A stretch of DNA of 64,000 bases from the NCBI GenBank assembly GCA_907165065.1, contig OU015541.1, positions 10,302,501-10,366,500 on the forward strand, read 5' to 3'. Below, piece after piece: positions 1-46,600 of this stretch (position 1 is the stretch's first letter; each line of letters opens with the position of its first letter). The DNA is from Caprimulgus europaeus. Its lineage: Eukaryota; Chordata; Aves; Caprimulgiformes; Caprimulgidae. The translations under genes and the position numbers were made by a program. The notes below the pieces were generated by a model. That model saw only the letters and a list, made by a program, of their open reading frames with translations. It made no database searches and was not told the DNA's origin.

Positions 1-142
1 TGGCACAAGGATATAATTGCCCCTGCTCCATCCCATTTCTCTCCCTCATTCCCTGAACATGGAGCCTTCCTCCCTCTCCTCTCCTTCACCCATGACCTCT
101 GTGGTGGAGGAGGTCCATCTTAACGTGCAGCACCTTTTGCAG

Positions 143-275
143 GTACCGCTCTGTTTTGGACATGGTGAAATCGTGGCACCAGGAGAAGCAGCACTACTCC
201 TTCCCTCACCCCAGCGAGTGCAACCCCCGCTGCCCCACCAAATGCAGTGGCTCTGTCTGCAGCCACTACACGCAG
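143..275 (+). CDS. R3HDML: R3HDML internal coding exon ([11 protein letters not shown]...SHYTQ)
   Basis: The acceptor ttttgcag ends at 142 and the donor gtgag starts at 276. The first base completes a codon begun in the previous exon, and the reading frame starts at 144. The exon ends exactly after the TQ of the CAP signature. Positions 1-142 are upstream intron. Confidence 0.92.
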
Positions 276-1693
276 GTGAGCTCCACAGCCCCCCACAGCC
301 CCCCACAGCCGCCCACAGACCCCCACAGCTCCCCAGGACCCAGCTGCAAACGGGGGGCAGCAGGGCTGGCAGCAGGCAGCACCCATGCCAGAGGGGTGCC
401 CACAGCCAACAATGATGCCCTCCACCCTGTGGAAATTGGAGCCCCATGGAAACTGGGCTGTTTGTGTGGAGGTCCCAGGGGCTCACAGCATGCTGAAGTG
501 CAGCTGGGACCTTCTGGCCCGTTGGCTGGGAGGTTTTTAAATTTTTTAAGCTTTTTTCCCTGCTTTGGCCTTTTTCTCCTTATTACCCCACTGGTACCTC
601 AAAGGTGATGAAGAGAAAAAAAAAACACCAAACAATCAACAAACTTTTGTGCTTTTTCATGCTGAGCATCAATCCTCTTCTCTGTGATGGAGCAGCTTTG
701 TAGCACCCAGCCATGTCTGGCTCCCCAGGAACACAGCCCCTTTGTCTCCCCAGCACATCCCGTGGCAGCCTGGCCAGCACAAGGAGAAAACCTCCCTCTG
801 CTCCCCTGGTCAGCAAAGCTATGATGACCCCAAATTTCCTCCTCTGCATGACTCCAACCTTTACCAGAGCATCTGCATCCCTGTACAGCCCATCCATGGG
901 GATGCTCGGGGATGCCCCAAGTTACAAAATGAGCAAGATACCTTTTTTAAGGAAGAAATTCAGCCTGCAGAGGCTTAACCAGGAGCTTGTGGCTCTGTGT
1001 CACCTCCCTGTGTGCAGGGTAAGCTGCCAGTGATGGTTCAGAGTGATGTGTGGGAACTAATTTGGGTAGATTGGAGAAATGACCCAGACTCTGCTGCTCA
1101 TTTAAGTGAGCTTGGCAAGGTGCAGGGCAGCACGGGCTGCAGGCAGAGCAGCAAAAAATCACCCTCTGGTGACAAAGCACCACCCACGATGGGCACAGCA
1201 TCACCCCGAGGAATTCGGGCAGGCAGGATGTGATTCCCTGGTGGGACATAGCCCTGTGCTGGGCTCCCCAGGGTGATCAGCTGTGGGATGCCTGGGGCCA
1301 GGTGGTCCCCAACCTGTTCTCTGTCCTGGTGCAGATGGTGTGGGCATCCTCCAGCCGCCTGGGCTGTGCCCTCGGCGCCTGCACCAACGTGCGAGTGTGG
1401 GGCAGCACGTGGCGGCACGCCGTCCTCCTCGTCTGCAACTACGCCATCAAGTAAGTGTGTGGAGGGAAGCCCCCCTGTGCCGTCCTCCCTCCTTGCCAGC
1501 TGCTCCCGTGTCGGCAGGGAGGCCATGGTGCTCAGAAGTGATGCTCTCCTCTATTTTTAGGGGCAACTGGCTGGGAGAAGCACCGTACAAGGTGGGACGG
1601 CCATGCTCAGCCTGTCCCCCCACCTACGGCGGGGGCTGCTCCAACAACATGTGCTTCACCGGACTCAAATCCAACCAAGTCAGCTGGTTCTAG
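143..1693 (+). CDS. R3HDML: R3HDML, CAP-domain secreted protein (3' three coding exons)
   Basis: Coding exons are 143-275, 1335-1450 and 1561-1693, ending in TAG. Joined, they encode about the last 127 residues of a CAP (CRISP/antigen 5/PR-1) protein. The CAP signature HYTQMVWASS is created across the first junction. The second signature, [12 protein letters not shown], spans the second junction. A cysteine-rich tail (CSACPP...GGGCSNNMC) follows and the protein ends SWF. In the second signature an Ile sits where many CAP proteins have Pro; as I recall human R3HDML also reads AIKGNW, which favours R3HDML over its relative PI15. Family members are secreted and have been described as peptidase-inhibitor-like; I see no basis for a more precise function. 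The signal peptide and N-terminal part lie upstream of the window. The position directly upstream of HNF4A on the same strand matches the human order. The partial gene is certain; the paralogue call rests on sequence likeness plus synteny. Confidence 0.92.
276..1334 (+). other. R3HDML: R3HDML intron
   Basis: This is an intron of about 1.06 kb between gtgag and ggtgcag. Its 5' end (about 283-337) holds an imperfect CCCCCACAG repeat. I see no other supported feature; open frames here have no recognisable protein. Confidence 0.85.
1335..1450 (+). CDS. R3HDML: R3HDML penultimate coding exon (MVWASS...NYAIK)
   Basis: The acceptor ggtgcag ends at 1334 and the donor gtaagt starts at 1451, leaving phase 2 (AA|G, Lys). 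The exon carries the second half of one CAP signature and the first half of the other (LLVCNYAIK). The 110-bp intron that follows (1451-1560) ends in ctatttttag. Confidence 0.93.
1561..1693 (+). CDS. R3HDML: R3HDML last coding exon (GNWLGE...SWF stop)
   Basis: The exon starts after ctatttttag, completes the Lys codon and continues [20 protein letters not shown]. It ends with the Cys-rich tail and TAG at 1691-1693. Confidence 0.93.
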
Positions 1694-2215
1694 GGCTGCA
1701 GCCCCGTGAGGAAGCTCCCAGGGATGGGGTGAACCAGAATTATTTATAACACTGCCCCCCCCCCCCGAGCTGCTTTGGCTGTCTCCCGGCCCCCTCCCTG
1801 CCCCGCGTTAGGTGGCTCTGGGCAGCGTGGCTGCCCAACCTGCTTCATCCCTCGAGCCACGTAGGAAACGGCTTTTTTAACACACTTCCTCCAGCAGCAC
1901 TCGCATTGTCCAGCTGCTTCCCACTTCGGGGGAAATAGGGAAGGTTCAGGCCCCTATTTCCCAAAATAGGGGTGGTTTGGGGGTGTACAGAGGGAGCGGG
2001 GCTGGCTGGTGTGGTCCCTGCTCTGCAGGCTCGGGGGTCTTTCCCCACTGCCCCCCGCCTGTGCTACTGCAGAGGCTGGTGTAAGCAAACACCGAGATGA
2101 TCCTCTCGTGGAGAGCAGCTGAAGAAGTGGGGAGCCCCAAGCGTGCTCCATGGCAGCCCCTCTATCCATGGGGTCCCTGGCTCTGAGCCCCTCAATAAAG
2201 CAGCCTGGAGACCTC
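1694..2215 (+). other. R3HDML: R3HDML 3'UTR (predicted)
   Basis: Sequence after the stop codon up to shortly past the first canonical AATAAA (2194-2199). A GT-rich stretch (cttgtcttggtcc) follows, as expected for a cleavage region. The exact end is inferred. Confidence 0.6.
2194..2199 (+). terminator. R3HDML: Polyadenylation signal for R3HDML
   Basis: A canonical AATAAA lies 500 bp after the R3HDML stop codon, on the coding strand, with GT-rich sequence 20-30 bp downstream. Confidence 0.65.
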
Positions 2216-3540
2216 CGTGCTTGTCTTGGTCCTCTCACTCGCAGCCTGGAGCTTTGGGGTAACACCAAGATGGGTGCCTTCGCTCTGGTTTTGGGGGTAA
2301 AGAGCAAAAGGATGCAGAAGCCCTTGGGGGGGGGTCACAGGCCACAGTCGTGGGAGATGCCCGGGCGCTTTGCTCCATCGTGTGGGAGAAGCCAGCACTG
2401 CTGGGACACCTGGTGACAATGATGCTGGAGAGCCCGAGCTCCCCGTCCCACCCAGGCTGCCCCCACTGTCCTGCCTCTCCCCCAGTGCTACCGAGTACCC
2501 TGCTATCCACATCCCCTTCCTCTCTAGGATCTCTCAGCACTCAGCAAACTCATGGGTCCCCAAATTCCCAGACCATTCCATTGGGATGTGCTTTCCCACC
2601 CAGAGGAGCCGATGTCCCTAATGTTGTCCCCTCGGGGCTGCAGGGTTTCGACAGCCAGGGTGCTAGGGGTCCCAGGACTGGCAGGGAACCCTCAGTGCCT
2701 CCTCCAAGAGGTACAGGAGATGTGGGAGGTCCTGCACTGCTGGCTGATCAATGGTTTCAGCTCCAGCTCTGGATCCCCCAAGTATTTGGCATCATTTCAG
2801 CATGACCTCTTCAATGTGCCCCTCCTCACCTCAGCACAGCCTCCCCAGGAGCAGGGGCTGCTCCTGCCAAGGAGCCACCAGTGGCACTGGGTCCTTACCT
2901 CAACGTTGGGGACCACATCTCTGGACCATGAGTTCCCTGGGGCTCCTCCTGGGTGCTGTGGACCGGGAGGGAGCGCAGACATCCCTGAGCAGCTGTGGTG
3001 TCTTGTGGGTTCCCCCAATTTGGGGAGCAGAGGGAGACAGGGAGGAGCTGCAAACACCCTGCATCCTGGCCCCATGCTCAGGGTACTACCCTTCATCCCA
3101 CTGCCATATCCCTGTGGCTCCCCATCCCAAGTGACCCCTCTGGTTCTGCACCGAGGGACAAGCCCAGACTCCCAGATGGGGTGTTTCACCTCGTGTGCCT
3201 TGTCCGGGCTCTGCTCTGCCCATGCCAGTGTGTGCCAGACCCCACGGCTCATCCCATGGCCCCCAGCCCCACACGCAGGGTCAGCCCCTTGCCTGCAGGT
3301 GGGCTCAGACCTGGTTTTCCCACCACGGGTGGATGACAGCACAAAATCCAGCAGCACCCGGGGCACAGCAGAGATGGATCCAGCCACCACGTCCCCCTCA
3401 CAGCCGGGGATGAACCCCAGCCTAGCGGCTGCCCCGGCCTTGACACCGGGTGGAAACGGGAGCCCCAAAAGAGTCCAGTAAAAGCCGTGTTTGAGTTTCT
3501 AGCTTGGCAGCAGTTACTATAGCTACAGCAACAGCACCTT
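2216..3540. other. Intergenic spacer R3HDML - HNF4A P2
   Basis: GC-rich spacer with long open frames on both strands (for example 2552-3481) that show no domain, no family likeness and no splice context. I treat them as chance ORFs. Distal HNF4A P2 regulatory sequence may lie here but I cannot point to it. Confidence 0.6.
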
Positions 3541-3565
3541 GCAGATTGGTTTCCATAAGAGCTTG

Positions 3566-3578
3566 GTTACTATTTAAC
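3566..3578 (+). promoter_or_regulatory. HNF1-like binding site in P2
   Basis: GTTACTATTTAAC matches the HNF1 consensus GTTAATNATTAAC at nearly all positions. It resembles the HNF1 site in the human P2 promoter, where mutations have been linked to MODY. Confidence 0.72.
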
Positions 3579-3608
3579 ATCTCCACCCACATTAGCCCTG
3601 ATTAAGCG

Positions 3609-3618
3609 AATCAATAAG
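3609..3618 (+). promoter_or_regulatory. HNF6/onecut-like site in P2
   Basis: AATCAATAAG contains the ATCAAT core of the HNF6 (ONECUT1) site, 31 bp after the HNF1-like site. Confidence 0.6.
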
Positions 3619-3782
3619 ATAACAGGAGAGGCAGGTTTCCTCGCCCTGCCTCTCCGCGCTCCCTCCTGCCTTCACCTAGTTCCTTACTGATAGACATTTT
3701 TATTTATTTATTTAGATTTCTTTTTATTCCTCCACTTCCTCTGGTTTTCGCCCCAAGTCCCCATAGCAGTAGCCGGCGAGAC

Positions 3783-38608
<34,826 letters not shown>

Positions 38609-40690
38609 CAATCTGCAGAGCAGCTGGCCTCGTTTAGAAGACCATGTGGGAGAAAAGCCCAAACTGACTCTGTCACTGTGAAAAGAGAAGCCATACAGAG
38701 GTCCTTGGGCACAAACACACAGACTTGCTTATTGAACTAGTCCACCACCACCAAAAGCTGTCTTCCTGTAGCTATGGACAGCATGTGCCTGGGCAGCCCT
38801 GAGTCCCAGAACTAAGGTTGAAGCCTTACTGAAACTCTCAGTCTTTGTAAGAAGGGCCAGATTTCTGCCTCCCTCTGTGAGGAGGTTGCAGTGACTGGCT
38901 GGGGACAGTGCAGCTGGCTGTTCCCCCGTTGCCACCTCTCAGCATTGGTTCAGCACACACCAGACCCTGCGAACAAGCAATTCTCTGTGCTCTGTTAATG
39001 GAGGGCTTCCCTCCTGCAGCCATACCAGCTCCCCAGACAGTCCCCAGAGCAGCCAAACTTGATGGAGATGGAAGCTCCCCCAGGAGCATCACAGCAGGTG
39101 AAGCACATGGGTTTTGCCCCAGCAGCACTGGCAGAACTGCTCCTCAGCCTTCACTAGTCCCAGCTCTTTGCATGGTGTCACCCTCCAGTAAACTAACCCC
39201 CCAGCCACATCTAACAAGTATCTTCAGCTGACTCTGGGGTAAAGTCTGGCCCACCAGGATTCTCCACTATTTGGATCCCTCTGCCTTTTGAGGAGTTTTG
39301 CTGTTTCTGTGCCATGACTGCCCTGCCACCACAGGGCTCAGAGAGGCAACCACTGCCAAATCCTTCCCTTGCACTGCTGCTGCCTCCTCACTACCTGGAC
39401 TGGGAAGTTGGGGGACCATGGGATTCAGGAGACTTCACCTAATGGGATGGGGTCACCCCTGCACGGGCTGGCTGTGAGCAGCACTGCCCAAAATATCACC
39501 AGCTCCACTACTGCTTCTGAGCAGTCAGAAGACCACCACTGGATGCCTATTTGGAAGGAACTGATGGGGAAGGATGTATGAAGGGGAGAGACCTGTGAGG
39601 ACGAGAAGAGCCTGAGCCAGAGCAAGGTCTTGGGCTGCCCAAGTGCTGGGAGCATCGTGACACAGGATCTCAGTTCAGACCCAGCTTTAATGCTAAGATG
39701 TGCCATATAACCTACTTGTCCAGTCCAGTGCCACTCCCTCAGCCTAGAGCGAGTGGCTGATAACAGATTTGTAGGTCTTCATAACATGATTCATTACAGC
39801 TCCTTCAGACCTCAGAGGGTTTGAAGGCAGCAACCTCAAAAGTACAATGCTTTGAGTCTTGCAGAGAAGAACAGAGGTGAAGGAAAGACCCTGTCTTGCC
39901 CAAGCTCCTTGGGCCTGCCCCAGCCTTGGCTCTGCACCCTCCTGCCCTGCCACAGTCCCCATTTCTCCGTGCCTGCCTGTGCCAAAACCCCACAGATCTG
40001 ACCTTTGGTTTACAGCTGAGACCAGGAAAGGAGCCCTCCATGCCCAGCGCTCGCCTCTCCGCTGCAGGCAGGGCTGGAGCTGGCAGAGCCCTGCACGACT
40101 TCAGCCCTGAGTCACTATTTTGGGCAGCACAAGGCAATAGCAGCTCTAACTGACCACAGAGAGTGTGGGGTGCTGGCCTCTCGGGGGGACAAAGCTGGTG
40201 GAACCACAGCTGCTGGGAGGCCCCTGGCAGGGATGGGTCTGAGCCAGCCCAGCCAGAGGAGCTGCAGGTCTGTCCCTCGATTTCCAATGCAAAAAGGAAA
40301 CACCTCACCTTGCGCTGATGGTGTCAGAAGTATTGTCTCAGCTCTCAACACTGGTGGCATCATACTGAGTAATTTATTGCAATGATGAATCCAATCATTT
40401 TCTGTAAATTATTGTGTAAATCACATTGATTATTTATAATTGGGAGATTAAATGCAAAAAAACCCCCATAATAACCCGGCTGTCTTTTCCAACTGCAGCA
40501 ACTTTTTTTCCTGTATGTAGAGATACTCTGTGGGCAATCCTTTCTGGTCCATTTGCACCAAGCATTCCTCGATACTGTACATTAATTTTTGCTGGTTACT
40601 GCCTTTCAATGGAAACAGAGGAATATTTCTTCACTAGAGTTTGTATTCATTTAAAAAAAAAAAAGAAATAAATGCAAAAATATTTTCTAA
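38609..40690 (+). other. HNF4A: HNF4A 3'UTR (predicted)
   Basis: About 2.1 kb from the stop codon to the first good AATAAA. The last 300 bp are AT-rich. A tgacctttgg nuclear-receptor half-site-like string lies at 40000-40009. The end is inferred. A further AATAAA at 41971-41976 could give a longer form. Confidence 0.55.
40667..40672 (+). terminator. HNF4A: Likely HNF4A polyadenylation signal
   Basis: Canonical AATAAA just after a run of A, with T-rich sequence (attttctaacttttcc) within 30 bp downstream. Confidence 0.55.
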
Positions 40691-43600
40691 CTTTTCCCAG
40701 ACAGATGGATTTCTTTCTTCTGGGAGAATTTATTTTAAATCAAGGGGCTCACCTCCTTGTTGGTCTGAGTACAAAGCATATGTGTATTGAGGAAAAAGCC
40801 CAAACGTGTTCGATGCTGCTGCCAGTTGTCACTATTTCCTGGCAGGCATCATGTTAGGTGGTGTCTGTCTGTCCTGAAGCCACATGTGCTGGATTCATAA
40901 GATTGAATGACAATCCCAATTTTCATTAGAAGAAAAACAAACATGAAGAATAGATATTTGCTTTCATGATTCCAGAGAAACTAAAGACTTGAAGTAACCA
41001 CACTCTGAAAGCTGAGCAAAGGAAGACAAAATATGTTATTAGCATTTTGAACATGTTCATTTTTAAGTCTTTCTTGTGTTTCAAAGGTAATTTCTGAGCA
41101 CTTTTGGGTGATGATTCTGCTTTGGTTCACACAAAGCCAACCCACTGTGCGGGTGCAGCCAAGGGCAGACTTAGCCTACGGGGCACAACAAGGCGATAAA
41201 GTGAAAGTCAATTGTTACTGGTTGTAAAGGTGAAGAAATACACTGACAATTAGAGAAGGCTCTTAATGACCTGCTCTTCTGATCATGGGAGCCTGCTCTC
41301 AGCTGTAGCATGCCCACAAGATAACGGGAAGAGGGGAGAGAGGTCTAGATGGCTGTACAGATTAGGTATCTGGGGAGGAGCAACACCCATCATTTTCAGC
41401 TCTGATCTGCAGGAGATGCTCCTCATGATCCCCCATCTCTCGCCCCTGATGTGAAATGAGGTGGGCAGTCTCACCCCAGATATGGGGGATGAGAAGCAGC
41501 CTGATTTTCCATCCCACTTGCACATCCAGTGGCCTCCCAGTGACAGTCATGCTGCTGAAAACTGGTAGCAGGTGTGAGATGCAGGGATGAGATTCAGACT
41601 GTGTTGGAGGACTGTGTGGAGACAGCACCTAGAGCCTGCTTCCATTCTGGGGCCAAGGACCTGGGAGAATAGGACAGACCTCAACTAACATGCCCTCAAT
41701 CCCTGTGATGATCCAGAGGCCTGATGCCATCACTGAATGCCACAACAAGGTCAGCAAAGGCAATCCCAGGACATGGGTTATCTCAGCACACACACAGCGA
41801 CAGAGCGGTTAGTCCAGTCAAGAGAAAGAAAAGGAGATTGTTCCTTCTCTTTAACGTGGAGTATAAACCAGGACTCCTCTGCCTGCCACAGGAGCCCTGT
41901 GATCCAAGGTTGGTTCTACCTGAGTATATGCCCTAAAAATTCCATATATGTAATATCAAATCTTTGAAGCAATAAATTCTGGATTCCTTCCCATGAACTG
42001 CTCTATCAAGGTTGCCCTTTACCTGGTTAATCTTAAATCAGCGCAGTCCCTACAGGAGGTTTCTTATTGCAGAATTCAGCTCACTTGGGGAAAAAAAAAC
42101 ACAAACTGCCCCAGAGACAACCTTGTCCTTAAATGGTGTCCTCGATCCCAACCCTCCCCTCTTCTGTCACTCCAGCCTGGAATCACCCTGAGACACTGGT
42201 CTTGCCACTCATGGGTTATGTTTCACCCTTCTTGGCTCCCTGGAGCTCACAGGCAACATCCCATGTCACAGGAGATGGCTGCCATAAGGACAGCTAGTAT
42301 CAGCCTTTAAGACACCACTTCCTTACATTGTTTTTGGACACAAGAGCTTTTTACTGTCCTCTTTTGTGCTTGCACCCTAGACTAAGGATGATTTCCTGGA
42401 AAGCAGTATCTGCAGATGTGAGATCTTTTCATGAAGTCCAAGCAAAGATCTGTAAAAGTGGTATTTTTAGGTTCTCTGGCCACTATGAAATGCATTCTTT
42501 TCATATTCCTTATATAACTTTCATCTGAAATAGCCAACAGGCTTTGGAGCCTTTTCCACAGTTTTCATATCTCAGCAGGGGGAAAAAAAAAAAGAATGGC
42601 AAACGAGTTTTATGGCCTGCATATCATCTCTGACAAAAGCAACTATTGCTGCTATTAAACTTGCAAGTGCACACACAGGCACAGATAGCCATGAACAACA
42701 AGAGGCAGCAACGTGGCACTGCTGAGCCAGGCAATTCTGTGTGCCAGGCTGCCCAGTTCCCTCAAGGCTGAGTGCAAATATCACCAACCAGTTTGGGAAT
42801 TCAGGCCATGCACTGCACAGTCCCTTTCCACTTGGAAAGGCTGGAGGAGGTAGGGTATGGTGTGAGTATGTTTAAAATCCCTCTCCCCATTCCTAATTGA
42901 GGTGTGACCCTGATAATCATAAACACACCTAGCACCTGAAAAATTGCCAGACAGGCCAATAAAAATGGCAATATACTGTCAGCTTTGTTAGGTGTGGAGT
43001 GAGCAGGAGCTCAGCACAAACAAGACTGCAGTCACGTCCTTCAGTTCGGTGTCCTGTGTATGAGAGAAAAGGCTGCTGGGGTCAACATAGTGCTCCCAGT
43101 TCAAGCCCAGGGGAGAAAAGCTCTGAGTCTAACCTGGGTCTTGGGAAAAAAAGTGGCTTTGGAACTGCAGCAATGCTGGGCTTGCCTGATCGTGGCTGCT
43201 TCACCAGCTTTCAGAGGCTCGAGGCCATCCCCACCTTGGGAGATCAGTTGCACAAGAAGATATTGGGTTGCACAAGCTGCTGGGCTCCACAGGCCATTCT
43301 CCATTTCAGTCCCTCAAGTCTGGCAGCACATGAAGACCAGGGAGCCCTTCTGAGCCTGGGGGACCCCACACCAGATGACTCTGCTCTGGAGGAGCTGTTA
43401 TGATTCTCTACCTCCTCCTAGAAACTGCCAGGGGTACAATAAGCAGTGCAAGAACTGCCTGAGGGACATGCCTGGAGACACCCACAGCAGAAAGCATCGT
43501 GAGCCGGGCAGGAATTCCTCACTGCAGCTGCCAGCCTAGGTGTTAGCACTGGCTGGACACGACCTGTTCCCCCTCACTGACCGGGAAAACCATTACAATG

Positions 43601-46600
43601 AAGTAACTCAATAATACACTTCTCTGTTCTTCTCCAGCACTCTGCAAAACCCCACTGTGTGCCTTAAAAACACCCATTCATTAATCCTGCCATGGGTTAG
43701 TATTTCCATAGTGTTACCAGTTTGTGCATATCCTAGCATCCCCTCAGAGCTGATTTGCAGAAGATCCCTTAAATGTCCACAAAAGCAGAGAGGGACATCC
43801 CCAGCTCATGCACCAGCTAAGATGGCAAACTACTGAGAAAAAAATCTTGAGGTGGAAGCAGCAAAGAGAAACCTCAGTGCTAGACCCACAATTCCTGACT
43901 CTGGACTACAGCACTTCTGGCACAGATGAAGGACAACCATTGGGATCCTAATTTCTGGGTGGTTTTTAGCACTCTCTTAAAACTTCCATAAGGTGTGGGT
44001 TGCATCTTCTTACCTGGGAGAGCCCACTGGAGACCTGCTGTGCTCCATGCCCATGGAGGAGGCAGTGGAGACAGCTCTAGCATCCCAGGCTCTTACATTT
44101 CCATTGAAATCCTACTATGTCCTGCAGGCAGCTCCCCTCCTCACAGCCCATCATGTAGCTGTGCTCCTTCACCCCAAGGCTGTGCAAGTGTCTGAGATAC
44201 TGCCTAGGGGTAACTTCAACACCCAACCCTGCTTCACTCCTTCACACTGATATAAGAGCTTGTGATGGTCACCAGGTTGAAAGCTCCAAGAACAAAAGCA
44301 CCCAGTCCAACCCAAGAAGCAGCAGTGCTTCCCTCATCCTGCCCCTGGAAAGTATCCTACACCATTTACCAACTGGGTTCCTGAAGTACTTCTACTGGTT
44401 TAACACACTCAGCAGTACTGCAGCCATTGCCATGAAGGGGCTGGCAAGGAGCACAGGTCCCTCAGCAGCACCTTCAGAGCCCCTCACGAGGGCTAAAACT
44501 GCCATGGACCCATCCTACCATGGAGACAGCTTCTTTCCTTCCAGTGTGCAAGGGCACCACAAAACACGATGAAAGACTGGGAAAACACTGTGTTAGTTCA
44601 GAGTACATTAGACTACAAAAATCCCGTCATATTTAAAACATTCAGAGGCCCTGCCAAGCACATTCCTTGCCAAGCTTTTGCAAAAACATTGCTGGTCTTA
44701 AAGCTAGTCAAGCCAAGGAGGGAGGGAAGTCTTCTCTCAAAGCCTGGGCTGCATACAGCGGCGTGTCTGTGTTGCACCACACACTTGGCAACCTGGTGGT
44801 CTAACTGCACGTTAGCACGACTTTCTATGCCTGGGTGGGGGGTACCTGCCTGAGTGCAGCTGCTTCAGTGGCAGACACTACAGATTTGTGTGTATTTGCA
44901 TTAGCAGTGCCTTTTTCCATAGCTTTGCATGAGAAAAATGCCTGCTGTACCCACGAGGGGAGAGCGTGTGCAGAGCAGGGGCAATCCTCTGCAGCACGGC
45001 ATCTGCTCCTCAGAACTGAGGTTGTCATCTGTGAGATTCCCTGCTCACATCATGACATGCAGGGTGACATCAGGCATGGAAACCTGTCCTGGAGCATGTA
45101 CACTTCTAGGCTTTGAGACCATGAATATTTATGGTAATTTAGGGCATATTTTTTCCGTCACTTCACCCTTTGAGTGCAGAGGAATCGCTGTGGGATTGTA
45201 TCACAGCCAAGCCCCCATCGAGCCAGGCACCATACCTGGAGCAGGTTTACACCTGCCTGGTGTGGCCCTGGCCAGGGAGATTAGTAGGTGCTGCCATTCC
45301 TATAGCCCTCTCCACTCTGCTGGATTGGTGCAATAGAAGCAGCTCAGGCTTGAGGTACAACACGGCCCCGTACACAGGCAGACCCCATAGCCAGCTCTGT
45401 GGGACTAGTGGCTTTCTGCTCTGATGCTGAGCTGCCCAAAAGTGTTGTGTAATTTGTGGGGCCCAGAGGTTCCACCTGCACCCCAAGGACCAGAGCCCCT
45501 CTTAGCCTGAACTGTACATAGATTATCTTTATTACAGGACTGTTATGTTTGCACAGTTTAGTGATTTTATATCAGTTTAAAGCCTTCTCTGTGAGCAATG
45601 CTGTTTGAAGTCATGTTCTCTTTTCAGCCTCAGCTTGCCAAGACTGTAAAATGTTTATGGCTAATGGTGAAAAAGCTTAAAGAAGCCAAGATAACTTTCC
45701 CAGGCTGGGTATTAAGACTGTTCGGATAAGTAAATGAGTGAAGACTCATTATATGGACTTCATTAAATATCAACCAACACCAACAGCCATTCATTTATAA
45801 CACAACGGCAGGGCAAGGGAGCACCAAGGAGAAGAGCTGAGAAAGGTATGTATCGTGTGTGATAGGAGAGACGAACATGAGAAGGGCTGGATTCCCCATG
45901 AGATTCCAGGTGTGGCTCCCAAGGTCAGGCCACACAAGTCCTGACTGAAGCTCCTGCAAAATACTGTAGATTTGGAGCTAATGAAGAGGCAGAGTTGGTG
46001 CAGTTCATCTCTTCTAGGCTGGGGAGGGTTGCAAGCGTGTGGTGCAGTATGTCCTTCCCCCCTGCAGCTGTGGGTAAGGACAAAACTCTCCAGCTCAGGG
46101 AGGATTGTCAGTGCCTGAATATTTGTTTTCAGTTTTTAGCTTTTACTTCCTTATAGACAGGTTCTGCCTTTACTGGTTTCTAGCCACAGGATGCCAACAC
46201 CAGTTTGAGTAAATTACAGAAACTCTGCTACTGTTCCTGTGATTTCATGTGCCAGTACTTTAAAACTCCCCCTACAACTTGGCTGAGTGCTTGAACCCCT
46301 CACTTACATTCACCACCCACCACTCTCCAAGTTCAACATTCCCCACATAAGGAAAACTGAGATAAGGTAGTTACTTCATTTGGGGACCATCCCTAAACTA
46401 TATTTCACCTCCAGTCCTTCTTCATTATGCAGCATTCTCACTTCTACTTTTGTCTCTTACCTCCCTAAGGCCCTTGCTCTTATTTTAATACCCCTTTTCA
46501 CATCTCTCTCAATATGACTGCTACCAAGTCTCACTTGTTCCCTGCCCTTCTTGTCCCCTAAAGCAGATCTTCCTTCACACATCACTCCTTTCAAACATTC

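Larger units (their letters stand above)
3541..3782 (+). promoter_or_regulatory. HNF4A: HNF4A P2 promoter region
   Basis: The 240 bp upstream of the P2 first exon contain an HNF1-like palindrome (3566-3578), an HNF6/onecut-like site (3609-3618) and several AT-rich homeobox-like cores. The human P2 promoter, used in islets and fetal liver, is known to depend on HNF1, HNF6 and PDX1 sites, and this cluster matches that arrangement. I see no clear TATA box, only a T-rich stretch at 3697-3727. The start of transcription is not visible. Confidence 0.7.

Noticed and set aside
283..337. CCCCCACAG-rich stretch as a possible coding repeat
   Set aside because: It begins directly after the R3HDML donor site and is intronic low-complexity sequence.
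2552..3481. 309-codon open frame on the + strand between R3HDML and HNF4A
   Set aside because: Composition follows the local GC bias, there is no domain or family likeness, and an equally long frame (2797-3468) runs on the other strand. Best explained as a chance ORF.
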